Source of the DNA: Amycolatopsis sp. QT-25
GTDB taxonomy: Bacteria > Actinomycetota > Actinomycetes > Mycobacteriales > Pseudonocardiaceae
Assembly (NCBI RefSeq): GCF_029369745.1
Contig: NZ_CP120210.1
Location: 2,728,001 to 2,792,000, forward strand
Length of the DNA stretch: 64,000 bases
Direction of reading: 5' to 3'
The position numbers and the translations under genes were made by a program. The notes below the pieces were generated by a model. That model saw only the letters and a list, made by a program, of their open reading frames with translations, had not been told where the DNA came from and made no database searches. Below are positions 17,809-24,924 of this stretch, piece by piece. Each line of letters starts with the position of its first letter. The first letter of the stretch is position 1.

Positions 17809-19260
17809 TCAGGACTTCGAAGCGGCGAGTTCCGCCTCTTCTTCTTCGGCGACCGCGCTGCCGTTCAGACGGCGGGTCCACACGGTGAGGATCTCGTCGG
17901 AGGTACGCGGGGTGAGGAAGCTGACCAGCAGGTACACCGCCAGGCTGGAGCCGAGCCCCCAGTAGATCGGGCTGTCGGCCTCGACGCCGTCGATGATCAT
18001 GAACGCGATCACCACGACGGTACCGGCGACCATCGACGCGAGCGCGCCCTGACGAGTGCCGCGTTTCCAGGCCAGCCCGCCGATGATCGCGACCAGCAGA
18101 CCGCCGACGAGGATGTCGTAGGCGATGGTCAGCGCGTTGACGACGTCGTCCACGACCATCGCGATGCCGAGCGCGACGACACCGAGGATCAAGGTGGTCA
18201 CGCGGTTCCTGGCGACCTCGTTGCCGGCGTTCTTGAGGCCCAGCTTGGAAAGCAGGTCCGAGGTGCTGACCGTGGAGCAGGCGATGAGCGCGCCGCTGGC
18301 GGTCGACATCATCGCCGACAACGCCGCCGCGAGCACCAGGCCGCGGATCCCGGCGGGCAGTTGCTGTTCGACGATGGTCGCGAACGCGTCCTGCGCGCTG
18401 GCGAGGTTCGGGTACAGCGTTCGGGCCGCCGTGCCGATCAGCGCGCCGGCGAGGCCGTAGACCAGGCAGTAGACACCGGAGATGACGCCGCCGCCGGTGG
18501 CGATGCCCGGCGTCCTCGCGGTGAACACGCGCTGCCAGATGTCCTGTCCGATGAGCAGGCCGAAGCTGTAGACGAGGAAGTAGGTGAAGATCGTGTCGCC
18601 GCCGATGGCGGTGAGTTCGAAGTAGCTCTCGTCCAGCCGCGCGGCCATCCCGTCGAAGCCGCCCGCCGAGACGATCGAGACCGGCAGCAGGATGAAGAGG
18701 ATGCCGATGGTCTTGACGACGAACTGGACGATGTCGGTCAGCGTGATCGACCACATGCCGCCGAGCACCGAGTAGAGCACCACGATCGACCCGCCGATGG
18801 CGATCCCGGCCCAGTTCGGCACGCTGAACAGGACCTTGAAGATGGTGGCGAACGCCAGCGTCGAGGTGACGGTCAGCATCAGGGTGTAGCCCCACATGAC
18901 CACACCGGAGATGGCGCTGGTGGAACCGCCGTAGCGCAGGTCGAGCATCTCGCCGACGGTGTAGACGCGCAGCCTCACCAGCCGCCGCGCGAACAACGTG
19001 TGCAGGACCAGGATGCCGACGCCGATCGCGATCACGAGCCAGGCGCCGGAGATGCCGTAGGTGTAGCCGAGCTTCACCCCGCCGACCGTCGAAGCGCCGC
19101 CGAGCACCACCGCGGACATCGTGCCCGAGTACATGAACCAGCCGAGGCGGCGGCCCGCGACCAGGTAGTCGGATTTGGTCTTGGCCAGCCGCAGGCCGAA
19201 CCAGCCCACCCCGATCATGCCCGCTATGTAGAGCGTGATCACCGCGTAGTCACCGGCCAC
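17809..19260 (-). CDS. Sodium:solute symporter (SSS family)
   Basis: A 483-residue transporter with about thirteen hydrophobic segments. DYLVAGRRLGWFMYSGTMSAVVLGGASTVGG is the N-terminal SSS pattern and GGMWSITLTDIVQFVVKTIG carries the sodium-binding helix region. GTG 19260 is preceded by AAGGAGG six bases upstream, which settles the start. It is the first gene of the guanidino-compound operon, 27 bases ahead of the ureohydrolase and divergent from a PucR regulator, so it probably imports the inducing substrate (arginine or a guanidino acid). Confidence 0.8.
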   Translation of the reverse strand: MAGDYAVITLYIAGMIGVGWFGLRLAKTKSDYLVAGRRLGWFMYSGTMSAVVLGGASTVGGVKLGYTYGISGAWLVIAIGVGILVLHTLFARRLVRLRVYTVGEMLDLRYGGSTSAISGVVMWGYTLMLTVTSTLAFATIFKVLFSVPNWAGIAIGGSIVVLYSVLGGMWSITLTDIVQFVVKTIGILFILLPVSIVSAGGFDGMAARLDESYFELTAIGGDTIFTYFLVYSFGLLIGQDIWQRVFTARTPGIATGGGVISGVYCLVYGLAGALIGTAARTLYPNLASAQDAFATIVEQQLPAGIRGLVLAAALSAMMSTASGALIACSTVSTSDLLSKLGLKNAGNEVARNRVTTLILGVVALGIAMVVDDVVNALTIAYDILVGGLLVAIIGGLAWKRGTRQGALASMVAGTVVVIAFMIIDGVEADSPIYWGLGSSLAVYLLVSFLTPRTSDEILTVWTRRLNGSAVAEEEEAELAASKS

Positions 19261-19317
19261 GGTGTCCTCCTTGACGTGGGCTGTTCGCTTCGTTCGGGTC
19301 ACCGTAGGTTCGCTCGC

Positions 19318-19345
19318 GGCTGGACCGACATGGGATGATCCAGCC
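19318..19345. promoter_or_regulatory. Candidate operator between symporter and PucR gene
   Basis: GGCTGGA at 19318-19324 is repeated inverted as TCCAGCC at 19339-19345, with 14 bases between. It lies midway in the 109-base divergent intergenic region, a natural place for autoregulation and activation of the symporter operon. Confidence 0.35.
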
Positions 19346-19369
19346 CAAGCGTGAACAATCGAGGACGGA

Positions 19370-20857
19370 ATGACCCAAAGCCGCGATCAGCTCGACTCGG
19401 ATGTGCATGTCCCGTTACGGGCCGTGGTCGGCAACCCTGAACTGGCACTCGACCCGGTCGTGGAGACATTGCGGCCGGGTGCGCTCGACGCCCCGGTGCG
19501 CTGGGCGCACGTCAGCGAGCTGCGTGACCCCGCGCCCTACCTGCTCGGGGCGGAACTGCTGCTCACCGCCGGGGTGAACCTTCCGGCGGAGCCGTCCGAG
19601 GTCGACCGCTACGTCCGCCGGCTGGCCGGCAGCGGGATCTCCGCGCTCGGCTTCGGGCTGACACCGGGCACCCACGAGACCCTGCCGGCGGCGCTGCGGT
19701 CGGCCTGTGCGCGGCACGGGTTGCCGCTGATCGTCGTGCAGCCGCGGACGCCGTTCCTGGCGATCAGCCGTGCGGTGTCGGTCGCGCTGGCCGAGGCCGG
19801 ACAGCGGGAACAGCGGCGGATCGCGGCCGCCCGCGAGGCGCTGACCAGGGCGGCGGGCGACGGGCTCGGCGAACTCGCGGGCGCGCTGGCCGGGCGGCTG
19901 CGGGCGTGGGTGGCGCTGGTCGGTGTCGGCGACGTCCTCGCCGCCGACCACGGCGCGCCGTCGCCGCTGCCGGACGAGGTCCGGGAACTGGTCGCCACGC
20001 TGCGCGCGGGCCGGGGGATCCGCAGCGCGACGACGGAACTGGCCGATGGCACGCACGTCGTCGCGCAACCGGTGTACCCACAGGCGACGGCGTCACATCT
20101 GGTCGTGGTCGGCCGGGCCGGGCGGTTCGGCGGCGCGGACCGCTCGATCCTGTCGGTCGGGGCGGCGCTGCTCGGGCTGGTGGGCCGCGCGGGTTCGGAC
20201 GCGGCCGGACTGGGTGCCACCGCCACGGCGCTGCTGCTGGGGGAGACCGGCGTGCTCGGCGGGGACGAACACCGCCTGGTCGCCGGGATCGCCTACCGCC
20301 GAGGGCCGAACGAGGTCGCCGCGCGCTACGACTGGCTGCGCGCGCGGCTCGACACCCCGCTCCTGCGGCTGCTGCCCGGCCCACGCTTCACCGCGATCGT
20401 CCGCGAGGCACCGGAGATCGGCGACCTCGACCGGCTCCGGGCCGACGGCTGGCTCGCGGTCGTGGGTTCGCCCGTCCGGCCCGACCGGCTCCCCGAGGCG
20501 GGCGCCGAAGTGGAGTTGCTGCTGCGGCGGGCCGCCGCGCTGGAACGACCGGTGGTGGCGGAGGCGTCCGGCCTCGGGCTGGACACGCTGATCGCCCCGG
20601 ACGCGGCGGCCGGATTCGCCGCCCAAGCGCTGGCGCCGCTCCGTGAACTCGACCGGAAGGGCGACCGCGAACTCATCGACACGCTGCGGACCTGGCTCGC
20701 GCACCACGGCGGCTGGGACCGGACGGCCGCCGAACTCGGCGTGCACCGCAACAGCGTCCGGCACCGGATCGGGCAGATCGAACGGGCACTGGGGGTGGAC
20801 CTGGCGGATCCGGAGACCCGGATGCGGCTGTGGTTCGCCCTGCGATGGGCCTCGTGA
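19370..20857 (+). CDS. PucR-family transcriptional regulator
   Basis: A 495-residue regulator. The N-terminal PucR ligand domain (about residues 15-140) contains VRWAHVSELRDPAPYLLGAELLLT and GISALGFGL. A middle GGDEF-like/CdaR region follows, and the C-terminal helix-turn-helix is clear as LRTWLAHHGGWDRTAAELGVHRNSVRHRIGQIE. It is transcribed away from the symporter-ureohydrolase-decarboxylase-dehydrogenase operon and is the obvious regulator of it; relatives respond to nitrogenous catabolites. A second protein of this type sits at 56444-58036. Confidence 0.85.
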   Translation: MTQSRDQLDSDVHVPLRAVVGNPELALDPVVETLRPGALDAPVRWAHVSELRDPAPYLLGAELLLTAGVNLPAEPSEVDRYVRRLAGSGISALGFGLTPGTHETLPAALRSACARHGLPLIVVQPRTPFLAISRAVSVALAEAGQREQRRIAAAREALTRAAGDGLGELAGALAGRLRAWVALVGVGDVLAADHGAPSPLPDEVRELVATLRAGRGIRSATTELADGTHVVAQPVYPQATASHLVVVGRAGRFGGADRSILSVGAALLGLVGRAGSDAAGLGATATALLLGETGVLGGDEHRLVAGIAYRRGPNEVAARYDWLRARLDTPLLRLLPGPRFTAIVREAPEIGDLDRLRADGWLAVVGSPVRPDRLPEAGAEVELLLRRAAALERPVVAEASGLGLDTLIAPDAAAGFAAQALAPLRELDRKGDRELIDTLRTWLAHHGGWDRTAAELGVHRNSVRHRIGQIERALGVDLADPETRMRLWFALRWAS

Positions 20858-20900
20858 GTCCGATCAGGTCACTCTCAGGAAGCTGTGGCAACGTGGGGTC

Positions 20901-21578
20901 GTGCGAATTCTGGTAGTCGAAGACGAAGAACCCCTCGCCGACGCGATCGCACGCGGCCTGCGGCGCGAGGGGATGGCGGTGGACATCGCGCTCACGGGTG
21001 ACGACGGGCACGAGAAGGCCGCCGTCACCCGGTACGACGTCGTGTTGCTCGACCGCGACCTGCCCGGGATGTCCGGTGACGACCTGTGCCGCGAGATCGT
21101 CGCGTCCGGCGAGCTGACCCGCGTGCTGATGCTCACCGCGAGCAGTTCCGTTTCGGACCGTGTCGACGGGCTTTCCCTCGGCGCCGACGACTATCTCGCC
21201 AAGCCGTTCGCCTTCCCCGAACTCGTCGCGCGGGTGCGGGCGCTCGGCCGCCGCGCGACCCCGGCCGCGCCGCCGCTGCTGACTGCGGGTGACGTCGAAC
21301 TGGATCCGGCGAGGCGGACCGTCCGCCGCGCGAGCGGTCCGGTCGAGCTGACCCGCAAGGAGTTCGGCGTGCTGGAGGTGCTGCTGTCGGCCGCCGGTTC
21401 GGTGGTCAGCAGCGAGGAACTGCTCGAACGCGTGTGGGACGAGAACGCCGACCCGTTCACCACCACCGTCCGGGTCACCGTGATGACACTGCGCAAGAAA
21501 CTCGGCGAGCCGGGCATCATCGAGACCGTCGTCGGCTCCGGCTACCGGGTGCCGGAGCAGGGGACCGCACGCGGGTGA
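20901..21578 (+). CDS. OmpR-family response regulator
   Basis: A 225-residue DNA-binding response regulator. The receiver domain starts ILVVEDEEPLADAIARGL, with the phosphoacceptor Asp in VVLLDRDLPGMSGDD and the conserved Lys in LAKPFAF. The C-terminal winged helix includes RKEFGVLEVLL and RVTVMTLRKKLG, ending VVGSGYRV. GTG 20901 gives the standard receiver N-terminus. Its stop overlaps the histidine kinase start as GTGA, so the pair is cotranslated. The stimulus is unknown. Confidence 0.9.
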   Translation: MRILVVEDEEPLADAIARGLRREGMAVDIALTGDDGHEKAAVTRYDVVLLDRDLPGMSGDDLCREIVASGELTRVLMLTASSSVSDRVDGLSLGADDYLAKPFAFPELVARVRALGRRATPAAPPLLTAGDVELDPARRTVRRASGPVELTRKEFGVLEVLLSAAGSVVSSEELLERVWDENADPFTTTVRVTVMTLRKKLGEPGIIETVVGSGYRVPEQGTARG

Positions 21579-22702
21579 ACCTGTCCGGTGCCCGCAGCCT
21601 GCGCGCGCGGGTCACGTTGCTCGCGACCGGGCTGGTGGCGCTGGTCAGCCTCTTGTTGCTCTGGCTGACCTGGAATCTGGTCGGTGACGCCGTTTCCGCG
21701 GTTCCTCGGTTGCCGCCGGGCACCACGGTGCGGGTCGACGGCGTCGAGGTCGACGCTTCCGCCGTCACCGAGCATCTGCGGGTGTACGCCCGTGAGCGCG
21801 TGCTGCTGTTCGGCGCGACCGCGTTCTGTTTCGTCGTGCTGGCGGCGGGGATCCTCGCGTGGACGTTCACCGCACGGGTCCTGCGGCCGCTGCGTGAGAT
21901 CACCGGGACGGCACGCCGTCTGTCGATCGAATCGATGGGGGAGCGGATCGGTGGGGTCCGCACCAAGGACGAACTCGCCGAACTGGCCGAGACCTTCGAC
22001 GACATGCTCGACAGGTTGCAGGCCGCGTTCGACGCGCAACGGCATTTCGTCGCGAACGCCAGCCACGAACTGCGGACGCCGCTCGCGGTCATCCGCACCG
22101 AAGTCGACGTCACCCTGGCCGACGAGCAGGCCGACGAAGCCGAACTGCGGCGGATGGCAGGCGTGGTCCGCGACGCGACCGAACGGGCCGAGCGGCTGGT
22201 CGGTTCGCTGCTGCTGCTCGCGCGCACGGACGGCGCGGGGCTGGTGGCGAGGGAACCGGCCGATCTCGCGGTGATCGTCGCGAGCGCTTGGCGTGCGGTG
22301 CGGGCCGACGCCGAGAAACGCGGTATCCGTACCGAATTCGCGACCCAGGGCGCGCCGACGTTCGGGGATCCCGCGCTGCTGGAACGGATCGCGGGCAACC
22401 TGCTGGAGAACGCCGTGCGGCACAACGTCGAGGGCGGCTGGCTGGACGTCGTCACGCAGGCCGGTCCACAGTGGTCGGTGCTGCGGGTGCGGTCCTCCGG
22501 CGGTCTGCTCGACCCGGCCGCGGTCCCCGAACTGTTCGAGCCGTTCCGCCGCGCCGGCGTCGCCAGGACCGCCCGCACCGGTGCCGGTCTGGGGCTCTCG
22601 ATCGTGCGGGCCGCGGTCCAGGCACACGGCGGCACGGTGTCCGCGGAACCCGTTGTGGGCGGCGGGCTTTCGGTGACGGTCCACCTGCCCGCTCTGCCTT
22701 GA
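21575..22702 (+). CDS. Sensor histidine kinase
   Basis: A 375-residue membrane kinase paired with the response regulator before it. Two membrane helices (about residues 12-32 and 82-104) flank an extracytoplasmic stretch of only about 50 residues, followed by a HAMP linker. The phosphoacceptor His is in NASHELRTPLAVIRTEVD, the N box in GNLLENAVRHN and the G box in GAGLGLSIVRAAVQAHGG. With such a short sensor loop it may sense the membrane or a partner protein rather than bind a large ligand. Confidence 0.9.
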   Translation: MNLSGARSLRARVTLLATGLVALVSLLLLWLTWNLVGDAVSAVPRLPPGTTVRVDGVEVDASAVTEHLRVYARERVLLFGATAFCFVVLAAGILAWTFTARVLRPLREITGTARRLSIESMGERIGGVRTKDELAELAETFDDMLDRLQAAFDAQRHFVANASHELRTPLAVIRTEVDVTLADEQADEAELRRMAGVVRDATERAERLVGSLLLLARTDGAGLVAREPADLAVIVASAWRAVRADAEKRGIRTEFATQGAPTFGDPALLERIAGNLLENAVRHNVEGGWLDVVTQAGPQWSVLRVRSSGGLLDPAAVPELFEPFRRAGVARTARTGAGLGLSIVRAAVQAHGGTVSAEPVVGGGLSVTVHLPALP

Positions 22703-22728
22703 CCTCCCGTTGCGGTTACGGTTCGAGA

Positions 22729-23550
22729 ATGGTCCCCAGCATGAGGTTGAACAACGGAACGTCCCTTCCCCAGCTCGGATTCGGCGTGTACAAGATCGGC
22801 GACGACGAGGTCGCCGACGCGGTCCGCACCGCCATCGAAGCGGGTTACCGCGCCATCGACACGGCGACCCTGTACGCCAACGAACGCGGCGTCGGCGAGG
22901 CCGTCCGCACCAGCGGGCTGCCCCGCGAGGAACTGTTCGTCACCACGAAACTGTGGAACACCGAGCACGGCCACGACTCGGCGTTGCGTGCCTTCGACGC
23001 CAGCCTGGGCGAGCTCGGTCTCGAGTACGTCGACCTGTACCTGATCCACTGGCCGCTGCCGTCACAGGACAAGTACGTGGAAACGTGGCGGGCGCTGGAA
23101 AAGATCGCCTCCGACGGCCGGGCGAAGGCGATCGGTGTCTCGAACTTCCGGATCCCGCATCTGGAACGGCTGATCGAGGAGACCGGGACGGTCCCCGCGG
23201 TGAACCAGATCGAATGCCACCCGTGGTTGCAGCAGCCGCTGCTCCGGAACTTCCACGAGAAGCACGAGATCCTCACCGAGGCGTGGGGCCCGCTGGCGCG
23301 CGGCGGGGATCTGCTCGCCGACCAGAAGATCACCACGATCGCGAAGAAGCACGGCAAGACCCCGGCCCAGATCGTGCTGCGCTGGCACATCGAGATGAAC
23401 CACCTGGTGATCCCGAAATCCGTCACGCCGGAGCGGATCAAGGAGAACATGGACATCTTCGACTTCGCGCTCGACGCGCACGACGGCGCCGCGATCGCGA
23501 CGCTGGAGCAGGGAACGCGGCTGGGGCCGGACCCGGACACGCTCTCCTGA
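22729..23550 (+). CDS. Aldo/keto reductase
   Basis: A 273-residue NADPH-dependent reductase. The catalytic tetrad is visible: Asp of AIDTATLY, Tyr of TLYANE, Lys of TTKLWN and His of LIHWPLP. The cofactor region near the end is IPKSVTPERIKENM. It follows the histidine kinase by 26 bases but has no clear functional tie to it. ATG 22729 is chosen because the family start lies a few residues upstream of LNNGTSLPQLGFGVY. Physiological substrate unknown; small aldehydes or 2,5-diketogluconate are typical of this branch. Confidence 0.85.
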   Translation: MVPSMRLNNGTSLPQLGFGVYKIGDDEVADAVRTAIEAGYRAIDTATLYANERGVGEAVRTSGLPREELFVTTKLWNTEHGHDSALRAFDASLGELGLEYVDLYLIHWPLPSQDKYVETWRALEKIASDGRAKAIGVSNFRIPHLERLIEETGTVPAVNQIECHPWLQQPLLRNFHEKHEILTEAWGPLARGGDLLADQKITTIAKKHGKTPAQIVLRWHIEMNHLVIPKSVTPERIKENMDIFDFALDAHDGAAIATLEQGTRLGPDPDTLS

Positions 23551-23555
23551 GCCGT

Positions 23556-23591
23556 CGCTCACCGCGTTCAGTCCGCTGAACGCGGTGAGCG
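23556..23591. terminator. Hairpin terminator after the aldo/keto reductase
   Basis: Arms of 16 bp, CGCTCACCGCGTTCAG (23556-23571) and its exact complement (23576-23591), close on a four-base loop. It begins six bases after the stop codon. The core GTTCAGTCCGCTGAA recurs in altered form in the hairpin at 56369-56426. Confidence 0.75.
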
Positions 23592-23662
23592 AGGGCCAAT
23601 GAGGTGGCGGTCGCGGTACCCAGCGCTTTCCCCGGTGTCGAGCCGGGAGCCGAGGCCGGACC

Positions 23663-23854
23663 CTACGCCTGCCGGACGTCCACGAAGACCGGATTCCCGT
23701 AGAGCCACAGGTCCTCGAACGGGTTGGATCGCCCGATGAGGCCGGCGCTCGGCTCGATGCCGCCGGGCACGTGCTTCTTGCCGTCCGTGCCGCGGGGCCG
23801 CACGAAGAACGACTCACGCACGTCGCGGAAGGTGTGCCGGAAGCCGTCCGGGTG
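23663..23854 (-). pseudogene. Truncated 3' end of an unidentified gene
   Basis: About 63 codons, ending at 23663 with NPFEDLWLYGNPVFVDVRQA, show the strong G/C third-base bias of real genes here, including GIEPSAGLIGRS upstream. Going further upstream in the same frame the sequence becomes Arg/Pro-rich noise, so the 5' part seems lost or frameshifted. I do not recognise the family. Confidence 0.4.
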
Positions 23855-23964
23855 TCGGCGTCGGCCACGGGGCCGGTGACCGGTCCCGCGACGAGGTCGG
23901 CAGGACGCCAGGGAGATTCGGCTGAACGGGTGGTGTCCGCGCGGCCGACGGACGGCGCTGTGTG

Positions 23965-24537
23965 ATGATCGTCCCTGTGGAAGAACCGCGACGGAGACCC
24001 TCGGTACCGCGATGGTTGTTCTGGGTGATCGGCGCGGCCGCCGTGCTGGTCGCCGGAGCCGTGGCCATGACGGCGATCGTGGTGTTCGACAGGGTCGGCA
24101 CGAAGCTCGCGCCGCCGTCCTCGTCCGTCGTGGCCCTGCCGCGCGACGCCGAACCCGTACCGCTGGGCGGCCGGGAGCTGTGCGGGATCCGGCTGGTGAT
24201 CTACGCCGAGACCGACGAGGCCATGAGGGCGATCGCGCAGGCACTCCGGGAGGAGCCGAAGGCGCGCCGCGTGCTGACCGAGACCAAGAAGGAGGCGTAC
24301 GAGCGGTTCAAGAAGCTCTTCGCGAACGACCAGGAGCTGGTGCGGCTCACGGGGCCGGACGTGCTCCCGGCGGTCGTGCATCTCCTGCCCGTCGCCGGAA
24401 CCGACTTCCCTGCCTTGGCGGACCAACTACGGCGGCGTTTCCCCGAAGCGCAGAAGGTCGACGTGCTCGATCCCGCGGCCATCGTGGCCAAGATGACCGT
24501 GACCCCGCCGCCGTGCCCGCCGGAGGGCGAACGCTGA
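23965..24537 (+). CDS. Membrane-anchored protein with an FtsX-ectodomain-like region
   Basis: A 190-residue protein. One hydrophobic segment (about residues 18-42) follows a basic N-terminus, so the rest should lie outside the membrane. Residues about 80-165 resemble the extracellular domain of the cell-division protein FtsX, seen in EAMRAIAQALREEPKARRV, KKEAYERFKKLFANDQELV and later FPALADQLRRRFPEAQKV. FtsX itself has four membrane helices and works with FtsE; here the permease part is absent. It may bind a peptidoglycan hydrolase on its own. ATG 23965 or GTG 23977 could be the start; neither has a good binding site. Confidence 0.65.
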   Translation: MIVPVEEPRRRPSVPRWLFWVIGAAAVLVAGAVAMTAIVVFDRVGTKLAPPSSSVVALPRDAEPVPLGGRELCGIRLVIYAETDEAMRAIAQALREEPKARRVLTETKKEAYERFKKLFANDQELVRLTGPDVLPAVVHLLPVAGTDFPALADQLRRRFPEAQKVDVLDPAAIVAKMTVTPPPCPPEGER

Positions 24538-24539
24538 AG

Positions 24540-24574
24540 ACCCGGCTCTCCGGAGGATGGCCGGAGAGCCGGGT
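24540..24574. terminator. Bidirectional terminator hairpin
   Basis: ACCCGGCTCTCCGG (24540-24553) pairs perfectly with 24561-24574 around a seven-base loop. It lies between the convergent FtsX-like gene and the small secreted peptide gene, three bases after the first stop. Confidence 0.8.
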
Positions 24575-24580
24575 TCCCCG

Positions 24581-24766
24581 CTACATGTCCCGATTGGCCG
24601 GGGTCACACCGAAGTCGCGGTTGTCCACTCCGGTGATCCGGACACTTCCGGTCTCGTCGCCGGTGATCCGGACGCTGTCGTCAGCACCCGCCACACCCGC
24701 CCCGAGCACCAGACCCAGCACCGCCGCGCCGGCCCCCAGGCCCACGCGCACGACGATCTTCTTCAT
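24581..24766 (-). CDS. Small secreted protein, 61 aa
   Basis: The N-terminus MKKIVVRVGLGAGAAVLG, continuing to GAGVAGA, is a textbook Sec signal peptide with an AGA cleavage site near residue 28. The mature part is only about 33 residues and contains the direct repeat VRITG-D and VRITG-V around DETGS, then DNRDFGVTP. ATG 24766 follows GGAAGGAAAG. No family recognised; the duplicated VRITG motif suggests a short beta-structured exported peptide. Confidence 0.65.
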   Translation of the reverse strand: MKKIVVRVGLGAGAAVLGLVLGAGVAGADDSVRITGDETGSVRITGVDNRDFGVTPANRDM

Positions 24767-24924
24767 CGGCTTTCCTTCCGGTTTCCTTGCTTCCCCAGTG
24801 CCTGGAAAACCAGGCGTAGGGCGAGTGTTCCGGAAATCGCAGCCATACGCCACAGAACCCACGAAAAAAGCAAAAGGCCACCGCCCGCGATCAAGGGATC
24901 GCCGACGGTGGCCTTCTCACTCAC

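Larger units (their letters stand above)
23551..23961. other. Intergenic stretch with a terminator and a coding relic
   Basis: Apart from the hairpin at 23556-23591 and the minus-strand coding fragment at 23663-23854, nothing can be assigned. No tRNA fold or strong promoter was seen. Confidence 0.4.

Noticed and set aside
16552..19338. Very long plus-strand frame (over 900 codons)
   Set aside because: It mirrors the ureohydrolase and symporter genes; its product is low-complexity Asp/Arg/His-rich sequence, a common artefact in GC-rich DNA.
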